A stretch of 9,621 nucleotides of DNA, taken from contig CALXTH010000076.1 of NCBI GenBank assembly GCA_944391365.1, positions 1-9,621 on the forward strand, in the 5' to 3' direction. Source of the DNA: an uncultured Alphaproteobacteria bacterium (GTDB lineage: Bacteria > Pseudomonadota > Alphaproteobacteria > RF32 > CAG-239). This document shows positions 1 through 5,225 of the stretch, piece by piece; the stretch's first letter is position 1; the number at the start of each line of letters is the position of its first letter. The position numbers were made by a program, and so were the translations under genes. Under the pieces are notes generated by a model that saw nothing but the letters and a program-made list of their open reading frames with translations, did no database searches and was not told the origin of the DNA.

Positions 1-256
1 TGCTTTTCAGCAAATTTGTCACAAATATATCTTATTTTTGTATTTTGTCAACAATATTTTTAAGAAAAAATCAAAATATATTGTTAAATTTAATCGAAAC
101 AATAACAAAATATTGAATTTGCAATATTTTTATTTTGAAAATATTTTTAAAATTTAGTCTATTATCAAACGACGTAATTTTTTTATAATTTAAGCAAAAA
201 ATAAGAATTTTTCCTGTAAAATAGCCGCAAAGACAAATAAAATCAGGAGAATTTCA
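1..256. other. A+T-rich intergenic leader upstream of rpe
   Basis: This stretch has no credible gene. It is extremely A+T-rich and carries repeated AATATTTT-like strings, including a perfect 9-bp inverted repeat (AAAATATTG at 107-115 and CAATATTTT at 122-130, loop 116-121). That hairpin is followed by a weak T-rich run, so it could be the terminator of a gene to the left or simply A+T-rich structure. A TATAAT at 184-189 is the best -10 candidate for rpe, but no good -35 lies at the right distance. The stretch ends in the Shine-Dalgarno AGGAG at 245-249, seven bases before the rpe start. Confidence 0.6.
107..130. repeat. Perfect 9-bp inverted repeat in A+T-rich spacer
   Basis: AAAATATTG (107-115) is the exact reverse complement of CAATATTTT (122-130), with a 6-base loop AATTTG. 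All but two of the 18 paired bases are A or T, so the hairpin is weak. It might be a residual terminator, a binding site for a dimeric or nucleoid protein, or chance in a low-complexity spacer. Confidence 0.35.
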
Positions 257-892
257 ATGGTAAAAATAGCCCCGAGCATCTTATCTGCAGACTTCGCCAA
301 TCTGGAAAGTGAGATTCGCAAACTGGATCAGGCCGGTGCCGATATGATTCATATTGATGTCATGGACGGCCGTTTCGTTCCGAATCTGACCTTCGGAGCG
401 CCGGTTGTCAAGGCATTGCGTCCGCATACCTCTCTGCCGTTTGATGTTCATCTGATGGTTGAGAATCCGGACAATATGGTTGCCTGGTTTGCCGAGGCCG
501 GTGCTGATATCATAACCGTTCATGCCGAAACCACGCCGCATCTTGACCGGCTTCTGGATTTTATCCGCTCTCTGGGGTGCAAAGCCGGCGTCTCGCTCAC
601 CCCCTCAACCCCGGAAAATGTTTTGAGCTATGTGCTGGATAAAACGGATTTAATCCTGATCATGACGGTCAATCCCGGTTTCGGCGGCCAGAGTTTTATT
701 CCCGGCCAGCTTGAAAAAATCAGCCGGATTAAGGCCATGATTGGCGAAAGGGATATTGCTGTTGAAGTCGATGGCGGCATAAATCCGCTGACGGCTGCCG
801 AATGTATTGCGGCCGGTGCAGATATTCTTGTAGCCGGAACATCTGTATTTGCCAATGGGGACTATGCCAAGAACATTGAGGCCTTAAGGTAA
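257..892 (+). CDS. rpe: Ribulose-phosphate 3-epimerase
   Basis: This cytosolic enzyme of the pentose phosphate pathway interconverts D-ribulose 5-phosphate and D-xylulose 5-phosphate. The 211-residue product has the usual family length and the complete set of TIM-barrel signatures. APSILSADF opens the first strand (residues 5-13). The metal ligands and catalytic acids are H32 and D34 in HIDVMDG, H65 in VHLMV, and D172 in VDGGIN. The phosphate-binding segment MTVNPGFGGQ is at 136-145. A C-terminal AGTSVF provides the second phosphate loop. The start is supported by AGGAG at 245-249 with a 7-base spacer. The phoB-like gene follows 55 bases downstream with no terminator between, so the two may be cotranscribed. 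Family assignment is secure; only the promoter is uncertain. Confidence 0.96.
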   Translation: MVKIAPSILSADFANLESEIRKLDQAGADMIHIDVMDGRFVPNLTFGAPVVKALRPHTSLPFDVHLMVENPDNMVAWFAEAGADIITVHAETTPHLDRLLDFIRSLGCKAGVSLTPSTPENVLSYVLDKTDLILIMTVNPGFGGQSFIPGQLEKISRIKAMIGERDIAVEVDGGINPLTAAECIAAGADILVAGTSVFANGDYAKNIEALR

Positions 893-934
893 TTTTAACG
901 CAACAGTGCTTAAAATTAAAGCAAATGCAATAAG

Positions 935-940
935 AAGGAG
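935..940 (+). promoter_or_regulatory. Shine-Dalgarno that fixes the phoB start
   Basis: AAGGAG lies seven bases before the ATG at 948. It lies downstream of the alternative in-frame ATG at 906, so it would be internal to a longer reading frame. The shorter 232-residue product is therefore preferred. Confidence 0.8.
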
Positions 941-947
941 AAATTCA

Positions 948-1646
948 ATGGCTAATCTGATAATGATTGTTGAGGACGAAGAGGCGCTGGCAGTTTTGTT
1001 GAAATATAACCTTGAAACTGAAGGGTTTCAGGTAATAACCGAGAGCAGGGGAAGCAGAGCCATTGCCGAAATTGAAAAGAATCACCCTTCAGTCATTATT
1101 TTGGATTGGATGCTCCCTGAACTTTCCGGTGTCGAAATCTGTAAACTCATCCGTTCCAAACCGGATATCAAAGCCATTCCGGTCATCATGCTGACCGCCA
1201 AGGGCGAAGAAGAAGACAAAATAAAAGGACTGGGCGCAGGGGCTGATGACTATGTAACCAAACCGTTTTCAGTGCCGGAGCTTGTTGCCAGGGTCAAGGC
1301 TCAGCTGCGCCGCGCCCCGGAACCCGTAACGGAAAAAGAGCTTGTTTTTGAAGATATCCGGATGGATCTGGTTGAAAAAAAAGTCTTCCGCGGAGAAAAT
1401 TTTGTACATCTGGGACCAACGGAATTTCGCCTGCTGAGAACACTGATGGATATGCCGGGTAAAGTATTCTCCCGGGATTTTCTGCTCAAAACCGTCTGGG
1501 GTGACAATATTTATGTAGAAAGCCGCACAATAGATGTTCATATCCGCCGCCTGCGTCAGGCACTGAATAAATACGGACCGGATTATATCCGGACGGTCAG
1601 GGCAACAGGCTATGCGCTCGATTCATCCCTGAAAGAAGAAATCTGA
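948..1646 (+). CDS. phoB: PhoB-type two-component response regulator (OmpR/PhoB family)
   Basis: This cytosolic transcription factor is activated by phosphorylation. The 232-residue product has an N-terminal receiver domain (about 1-122) with acidic pocket D10/E11, phosphoacceptor D53 in LDWMLP, T83 and K105. A winged-helix DNA-binding domain follows (about 130-228), with GPTEFRLL at 156-163, a recognition helix around VESRTIDVHIRRLR (190-203) and the wing RTVRATGY. From memory, MLTAKGEEED and the recognition helix match PhoB, the phosphate-starvation regulator, far better than other OmpR-family members; regulation of phosphate uptake is inferred from that. An upstream in-frame ATG at 906 is rejected because AAGGAG at 935-940 lies seven bases before the ATG at 948, and receivers normally begin a few residues before the acidic pair. 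No phoR, phoU or pst gene is adjacent. It may share a transcript with rpe and ends at a hairpin terminator. Confidence 0.9.
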   Translation: MANLIMIVEDEEALAVLLKYNLETEGFQVITESRGSRAIAEIEKNHPSVIILDWMLPELSGVEICKLIRSKPDIKAIPVIMLTAKGEEEDKIKGLGAGADDYVTKPFSVPELVARVKAQLRRAPEPVTEKELVFEDIRMDLVEKKVFRGENFVHLGPTEFRLLRTLMDMPGKVFSRDFLLKTVWGDNIYVESRTIDVHIRRLRQALNKYGPDYIRTVRATGYALDSSLKEEI

Positions 1647-1669
1647 ACAATTTTCGCATAAAAATCTTC

Positions 1670-1697
1670 AAAGCATATCAAATGATATGCTTTTTTT
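1670..1697 (+). terminator. Rho-independent terminator after phoB
   Basis: AAAGCATATCA (1670-1680) pairs with TGATATGCTTT (1683-1693), giving an 11-bp stem around a very tight AA centre, so the last pair probably opens. It runs directly into a T-run ending at 1697. It lies 24 bases after the phoB stop and closes the rpe-phoB unit. Confidence 0.8.
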
Positions 1698-1771
1698 ATA
1701 GTAGAACTTAAATAAACAGCTCAAATATCTTCTATCTGCGCACAATTTTCGTCATAATATAAAAATTATTA

Positions 1772-1800
1772 TTTACAACAATTTTCTTTTCTGGTATAAT
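1772..1800 (+). promoter_or_regulatory. Sigma70-type promoter of the Cys-rich secreted protein gene
   Basis: The -35 TTTACA (1772-1777) and the perfect -10 TATAAT (1795-1800) are separated by exactly 17 bases, with a TG just upstream of the -10 (TGGTATAAT, a near-extended -10). Transcription would start near 1807. The ATG at 1799-1801 overlaps the -10 box and so cannot be the translation start; the ATG pair at 1835/1838 must be used. Confidence 0.8.
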
Positions 1801-1834
1801 GGGAGTCGTAGGAAAGAAGTTTGCAGGAGATATT

Positions 1835-3712
1835 ATGATGAAAATATACCATGTTTTATTGTTGTCCGTATCTTGTCTTGGCTTTAGCTCACCAGCCTTT
1901 GCCGGACTTAATCCTGATATATCCGTGATTGGGAAGAATACATCTATCTTCACACACACAAATGACACACACCTCTCTTCCCAATCCAAACTTCTTTCCG
2001 ACGCAATCCATAATAAAAATAAATTAGCTGTGTCATCCTCGGGCTTGACCCGGGAATCCAGGTCAAATAAGGATTCCATAACCACCTGGATATTCGGATC
2101 AAGTCCGAATATGACAGTTGCTGATTTATTTGACCCGACAGTGGCACAAGGCGCACGCAGTGCGTTTCATGCCCCAATCAACCAACAGCAAAAGATCGGC
2201 TCAAACGGCGCCCGTTTGGCCTCCGTGTGTTTTATAACGGAGGCGGGAAATTGCCGGGGGGATGATTTCGGCGGGGTCGGCGTGGACAATCCGAACAAAC
2301 CGGATAATCCTCCGGGCGAACCGGAATGGGATTTAGATGACCAGAAACGCTGCGAATTTGAAGGCTATACGTTAACGTCATGCAACTCTGTTTCCACGCC
2401 GGCAAATTTCTGCCCTTATGACAATCATTTCTTTGAAAAATGCGTCTGTAAACCGGGACTGGTCACTTGTACCAAACCTTATTACGGCGTGGGCGAAAGC
2501 TGCGATGGAAAATATGCTTCCTGCGAACTCGACAATCCGCGGGCTTGCCGGGAGGATGGTTATACCAACACCTGCCCGTCCGGACAAAAACTGCGCAAGG
2601 ATCAGCGCTGCCCGTATGACAGCAACTATGGAATTTGCTGTATTGAACATTGCCCGGCTTATAGCTCAACTTCGGGAACTTATGGTTCAACGGGAACACA
2701 GGATGGCTGCGGCTATATGTGCAACTATACCTGCCAGATAAATTGCCCGTCCGGAACAACGGAAAGTAACCCGGGCGGCTGCGGCGGCTCAACCAAAAAC
2801 GGCTGCGGCAATAAAACCTGCTATTATCCATATCAATCCTGCTGTTCTGACAGCTACCCGTCGGGCTCAAGATCCGTTTCCTGTTCCAGCAGCCAGAACA
2901 AGGTTCAGGTCTCGACAACCGGTTGCGGTAACCCGTGCTATTCCTGCCAGGCCAAACACTCACACAGTTATTATTGTCCGTCGGGATACTCAAGTTCATG
3001 CTCTTACGGCTACACCTCAACCACCAGCAAACGCTGTTCTTGCGGAGCAACTTCCGGAACTTGCTACAAATGCAAATCTGCCCCATCTTCTTCAAGTTCA
3101 TCTTCCGGCAGCCAGCCGTCTCATAGCCACAGCTACTCCTGCCCGTCGGGTTATCAGTCGGGAAGTTGCGGCAGCGGATACAAACAAACCGGCACAACCA
3201 GCAAGAAATGCTCCTGTGGCGCAACCTCCGGAACCTGCTATAAATGTGAGAAAAGTTCATCCTCTGGCAGCCAACCGTCTCATAGCCACAGCTACTCCTG
3301 CCCGTCGGGGTATCAGTCGGGAAGTTGCGGCAGCGGATACAAACAAACCGGTACGACCAGCAAGAAATGCTCTTGTGGCGCAACCTCCGGAACGTGCTAT
3401 AAATGTGAGAAACAACCGACCCATACCCACAGCTATACTTGCCCAGTTGGCTATCAGGCCAGTACGTGCAGCAGTGGTGAAAAGCAAAGCGGAACAACAA
3501 GTAAAAAATGCTCCTGCGGGGCAACGTCCGGAACTTGTTATAAATGTATCAGAAACATCGTATCTTCAAGTTCATCGGGAAGCAGCAGCGGTTACTCCTG
3601 CGCGGGAAAATTGCCTCGTTGCGGCGGATCTCTGCCATATACATCCGGAAGCTGTTGTTGTCCGACAAGGTCTCCGTCGTCTAACAAAAAAGAATGTATG
3701 TGCTGTTCTTAA
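1835..3712 (+). CDS. Secreted cysteine-rich repeat protein, function unknown
   Basis: The 625-residue product has a Sec signal peptide (about 1-23, hydrophobic LLLSV core, predicted cut after AFA before G24), so it is exported. No lipobox is evident. The mature chain holds 61 Cys, about one in ten residues, starting at C132. Residues 24-131 lack Cys and include a segment encoded by a palindromic repeat (66-94). Residues 173-205 and 238-269 are two copies of an older module, C-x3-GYT then CPYD then a closing Cys pair. Residues 375-571 hold four copies of a 6-Cys module with His-bearing HSHSY borders, CPSGY, CSCGATSGTC and CYKC, joined by Ser-rich linkers. A Cys-rich tail ends in CMCCS. I recognise no named domain; a disulfide-bonded surface or metal-binding protein is an inference. 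AGGAG at 1825-1829 supports the ATG at 1835, or the adjacent ATG at 1838. Confidence 0.88.
   Translation: MMKIYHVLLLSVSCLGFSSPAFAGLNPDISVIGKNTSIFTHTNDTHLSSQSKLLSDAIHNKNKLAVSSSGLTRESRSNKDSITTWIFGSSPNMTVADLFDPTVAQGARSAFHAPINQQQKIGSNGARLASVCFITEAGNCRGDDFGGVGVDNPNKPDNPPGEPEWDLDDQKRCEFEGYTLTSCNSVSTPANFCPYDNHFFEKCVCKPGLVTCTKPYYGVGESCDGKYASCELDNPRACREDGYTNTCPSGQKLRKDQRCPYDSNYGICCIEHCPAYSSTSGTYGSTGTQDGCGYMCNYTCQINCPSGTTESNPGGCGGSTKNGCGNKTCYYPYQSCCSDSYPSGSRSVSCSSSQNKVQVSTTGCGNPCYSCQAKHSHSYYCPSGYSSSCSYGYTSTTSKRCSCGATSGTCYKCKSAPSSSSSSSGSQPSHSHSYSCPSGYQSGSCGSGYKQTGTTSKKCSCGATSGTCYKCEKSSSSGSQPSHSHSYSCPSGYQSGSCGSGYKQTGTTSKKCSCGATSGTCYKCEKQPTHTHSYTCPVGYQASTCSSGEKQSGTTSKKCSCGATSGTCYKCIRNIVSSSSSGSSSGYSCAGKLPRCGGSLPYTSGSCCCPTRSPSSNKKECMCCS
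2031..2116. repeat. Alphaproteobacterial-type palindromic repeat inserted in frame in a coding sequence
   Basis: The 86-bp element has 32-base arms, 2031-2062 and 2085-2116, that are reverse complements at 25 of 32 positions. Both ends are TGTCAT/ATGACA. Each arm contains a smaller hairpin; on the right, TATTCGGA pairs with TCCGAATA around TCAAG, so a cloverleaf-like fold is possible. The CGGGCTTGACCCGGG and GGATCAAGTCCG cores match the dispersed repeats of many alphaproteobacteria, whose spurious translations read like DSRVKPEDD and TWIPGSSPRMT; both strings occur in other frames here. In the gene's frame it encodes residues 66-94, from VSSSGLTR to SSPNMT, with no stop. Insertion into a coding gene resembles the known behaviour of Rickettsia palindromic elements, though I do not claim the same family. 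Confidence 0.8.
3095..3412 (+). repeat. 2 x 159-bp tandem duplication in the Cys-rich gene
   Basis: Copy 1 (3095-3253) and copy 2 (3254-3412) abut exactly and differ at eight of 159 bases. Every difference is at a third codon position and silent, so the two encoded 53-residue units are identical. More divergent single copies flank the pair (about 2954-3076 and 3413-3547), making four protein-level repeats. The exact 53-codon period keeps the frame under unequal crossing-over. Confidence 0.93.
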
Positions 3713-3730
3713 ATGAAATGAAACAATAGA

Positions 3731-3757
3731 AAACGCTCCCGCAAGGGAGCGTTTTTT
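3731..3757. terminator. Bidirectional terminator between convergent genes
   Basis: AAACGCTCCC (3731-3740) pairs perfectly with GGGAGCGTTT (3745-3754) around a stable GCAA tetraloop. A T-run to 3757 serves the + strand Cys-rich gene. On the minus strand the hairpin begins within a few bases of the convergent gene's TGA (3757-3759) and is followed by TTTTC, so it can probably terminate that gene too, less strongly. Confidence 0.88.
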
Positions 3758-4455
3758 CATGAACAGACGGACAGCTTTAAATGCGGTGCCTTTTCCCTGA
3801 TAAACAAACTGTGAAACTCCGGAGACTGACAAACTTCCCAAAGTTTTCCGTTTTTAATGAATGTTTCACCGACTTCCAGAGAATCATAACAAAATTCCAT
3901 TGGCCCCAGACAATCCCCGTTGCTCTTTTTGAATTTCCTTAAATCATCTTCAAAAACCGGATAATACAACTCAGCTTCGTTGATGGGATCATCAGCCACC
4001 CATTCAACGGCCACAAATTCCCTCGTCTTGCCGACGCTGTAAGCTTTAACCAGCCGGAATTCGCATTCATCACTCATCCCCTGAAACTGCGCATAAATTT
4101 TCATCAAATCCTGTGACCACAAACATTTGATTCTGTTAATGCAAATGGCATCGAAAATATAAAGCTGAAAATCTCTGACAATCAGCGTCCCTCCTTTGAT
4201 TCTGGAAATTGAAGACGGTTCCAAAAAATCAAAGTCGAGAGGGCGAGAGCATTTAAATGCCGGCGTCATTAAAATCCGCCGGGATTTACGGTCATACGAA
4301 TACCAGACAATTTCCATCCCTTCGGGCATATAAGCAACAGCCAGATTAACCTTTGACCTAACTCCGAATTGTCTGAAATGAGCCACCGCATGTTGATACG
4401 AAGCTCCGAACCGGCAGACATCTTTCGCCGGAACAAAAATGTCAGAATATTTCAT
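3757..4455 (-). CDS. Hypothetical protein, 232 aa, probably cytosolic
   Basis: I do not recognise this protein. It has no signal peptide or membrane span and a balanced globular composition with many aromatic residues. It has scattered Cys (for example in AFKCSRP, DECEF, GDCLGP and VCQSP) that do not form a clear metal site. The middle part, about 40-110, alternates hydrophobic residues as in a beta-rich fold, while 150-180 is acidic. It is convergent with the secreted Cys-rich gene and divergent from the 62-aa gene, so it forms its own transcription unit. No Shine-Dalgarno precedes the ATG at 4455; the nearest upstream bases are TATGTCGTT. The long uninterrupted frame and a plausible upstream promoter argue it is real. 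Function cannot be assigned. Confidence 0.8.
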   Translation of the reverse strand: MKYSDIFVPAKDVCRFGASYQHAVAHFRQFGVRSKVNLAVAYMPEGMEIVWYSYDRKSRRILMTPAFKCSRPLDFDFLEPSSISRIKGGTLIVRDFQLYIFDAICINRIKCLWSQDLMKIYAQFQGMSDECEFRLVKAYSVGKTREFVAVEWVADDPINEAELYYPVFEDDLRKFKKSNGDCLGPMEFCYDSLEVGETFIKNGKLWEVCQSPEFHSLFIREKAPHLKLSVCS

Positions 4456-4508
4456 AACGACATATTTTTAACAGGTTAATAATAAAAAAATAATTACATC
4501 TGATTAAA

Positions 4509-4536
4509 AATCTACATCAAAAAGAAAAGAAGTCAA
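4509..4536 (-). promoter_or_regulatory. Candidate promoter of the 232-aa hypothetical gene
   Basis: On the minus strand, -35 TTGACT (complement of 4531-4536) and -10 TAGATT (complement of 4509-4514) are 16 bases apart. Transcription would start near 4502, about 47 bases before the ATG. The -10 matches consensus at four of six positions. A second TTGACA lies at 4554-4559 but has no -10 at the right distance. Confidence 0.45.
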
Positions 4537-4574
4537 TCCTGATTTCAGAAATTTGTCAAAAAACAAAAATTTTG

Positions 4575-4602
4575 TTTACAAAATGAAATTTACTGTTATA
4601 GT
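4575..4602 (+). promoter_or_regulatory. Candidate promoter of the two small + strand genes
   Basis: TTTACA (4575-4580) and TATAGT (4597-4602) are spaced 16 bases apart, placing a start near 4609 and a leader of about 38 bases before the ATG at 4647. The -35 sequence is the same as in the promoter at 1772-1800. It diverges from the minus-strand promoter at 4509-4536. Confidence 0.5.
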
Positions 4603-4646
4603 TAAAACAAATAATTATTATTGTATCATTCAAAATTATTTTAGTT

Positions 4647-4835
4647 ATGGAAACAAAAGCAATAAATCTTCCGGTTTCGTGGGTGCGCTATTATGGGTGC
4701 ATCAAGTGTATGACAGACGATGAATTATGCAATCTGCTGCGTAATATGCCTGAGAGTGACAAAATGACAAGCTTGGAAAGTATCCAATATCGCATTATTT
4801 CTTCAACTTTGGCTCAACGCGGAATTTGTCTCTAA
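4647..4835 (+). CDS. Small hypothetical protein, 62 aa, with a CxxC pair
   Basis: I do not recognise this product. It contains C18 and C21 as a CIKC motif, plus C28 and C61, and a predicted helical middle (DDELCNLLRNM). It could bind a metal or form a disulfide, but four Cys in 62 residues is only suggestive. There is no signal peptide. No Shine-Dalgarno is visible before the ATG (upstream bases are TTATTTTAGTT), so the start is uncertain; an internal ATG at 4710 is no better. A promoter about 45 bases upstream and the next gene starting 17 bases after its stop suggest a two-gene operon ending at the 5133-5163 terminator. It could be a chance frame, but its placement between promoter and downstream gene favours a real gene. 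Confidence 0.55.
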   Translation: METKAINLPVSWVRYYGCIKCMTDDELCNLLRNMPESDKMTSLESIQYRIISSTLAQRGICL

Positions 4836-4852
4836 CTTCTAAATTTTAGAAA

Positions 4853-5125
4853 ATGGATAGTTTGATTGCCGAAATTTTTCATTCCGGAGTTACAATTCTC
4901 TCGGTCGGAATTGTTTTAATCATTGTCGGATTGGCTTTTCTTGTGGTGTATATCCTGAGGAAAAGTGAGAATGTGTATCTGCCGCCGTTTCAAAAACTGA
5001 CCGCGCCGAAAATTACTTTTTTACCGCAGCGTCGTCAGTGGAAATACCGGCAGAATATCAAACAGCAAAATGTGGCGCCTTTTCAAAAAGCCAACAGCAG
5101 ACGCAAAGGCTGCCGCCACAAGTAA
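4853..5125 (+). CDS. Small single-span membrane protein, 90 aa
   Basis: I do not recognise the family. Residues 13-35 form one strongly hydrophobic helix (VTILSVGIVLIIVGLAFLVVYIL), preceded by a short acidic N-terminus and followed by a basic tail with RRQWKYR, SRRKG and CRHK. By the positive-inside rule the N-terminus would be periplasmic and the tail cytoplasmic. The tail has two PPFQK/APFQK repeats (about 44-48 and 75-79). It starts 17 bases after the 62-aa gene and is probably cotranscribed; a strong terminator follows its stop. No Shine-Dalgarno is evident before the ATG. It could be a small anchor or accessory subunit, but nothing nearby identifies a partner. Confidence 0.7.
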   Translation: MDSLIAEIFHSGVTILSVGIVLIIVGLAFLVVYILRKSENVYLPPFQKLTAPKITFLPQRRQWKYRQNIKQQNVAPFQKANSRRKGCRHK

Positions 5126-5132
5126 TTAATCA

Positions 5133-5163
5133 AAAAAGCACAATATTAAATATTGTGCTTTTT
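5133..5163 (+). terminator. Rho-independent terminator after the small membrane protein gene
   Basis: AAGCACAATATT (5136-5147) is complementary to AATATTGTGCTT (5149-5160). The innermost A/T pairs must open to form a loop, leaving about 10 good pairs, with flanking A and T runs. TTTTTCTTTT follows on the + strand. It begins about 10 bases after the stop at 5125. Confidence 0.8.
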
Positions 5164-5170
5164 CTTTTGT

Positions 5171-5207
5171 AAAAAGAATCCCGCCGGATAACTCCTCCGG
5201 CGGGATT
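5171..5207 (-). terminator. Rho-independent terminator of nifJ
   Basis: AATCCCGCCGGA (5177-5188) pairs perfectly with TCCGGCGGGATT (5196-5207), giving a 12-bp G+C-rich stem with a 7-base loop. Read on the minus strand it lies about 18 bases after the nifJ stop and is followed by CTTTTT (complement of 5171-5176). It sits back to back with the + strand terminator at 5133-5163. Confidence 0.88.
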
Positions 5208-5225
5208 AAAATCGGAAGGCGCTTG

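Noticed and set aside
906..947. Fourteen-residue N-terminal extension of the response regulator from ATG 906
   Set aside because: It lacks its own Shine-Dalgarno, and a good one (935-940) lies inside it just before the ATG at 948; the receiver domain begins normally at 948.
1799..1834. Twelve-residue N-terminal extension of the Cys-rich protein from ATG 1799
   Set aside because: That ATG overlaps the -10 box TATAAT, so it would not be within the transcript, and the extension would bury the signal peptide.
1845..1880. Possible lipoprotein lipobox around Cys14 of the Cys-rich protein
   Set aside because: The residues before the Cys are S-V-S, lacking Leu, Val or Ile at the third position before the Cys, and a better signal-peptidase I site (AFA before G) follows.
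1732..2177. Minus-strand open frames containing DSRVKPEDD and TWIPGSSPRMT
   Set aside because: These strings are the usual spurious translations of the palindromic repeat. They were useful for recognising the element but are not genes.
2463..3524. A 353-codon open frame on the minus strand, opposite the Cys-rich gene
   Set aside because: It is the antisense of the repeats in the + strand gene, so its repetitive character is only a mirror. It has no promoter or Shine-Dalgarno, and the + strand frame has a signal peptide, conserved module spacing and silent-only differences between repeats.
3119..3547. CRISPR-like array suggested by regular repeats
   Set aside because: The repeats are long, in frame, keep the coding frame and have no unique spacers; they are protein repeats.
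3216..3716. A 166-codon open frame in another + strand frame of the repeat region
   Set aside because: It starts inside a repeat, has no initiation signal, and arises because stop codons are rare in these G+C-rich repeats.
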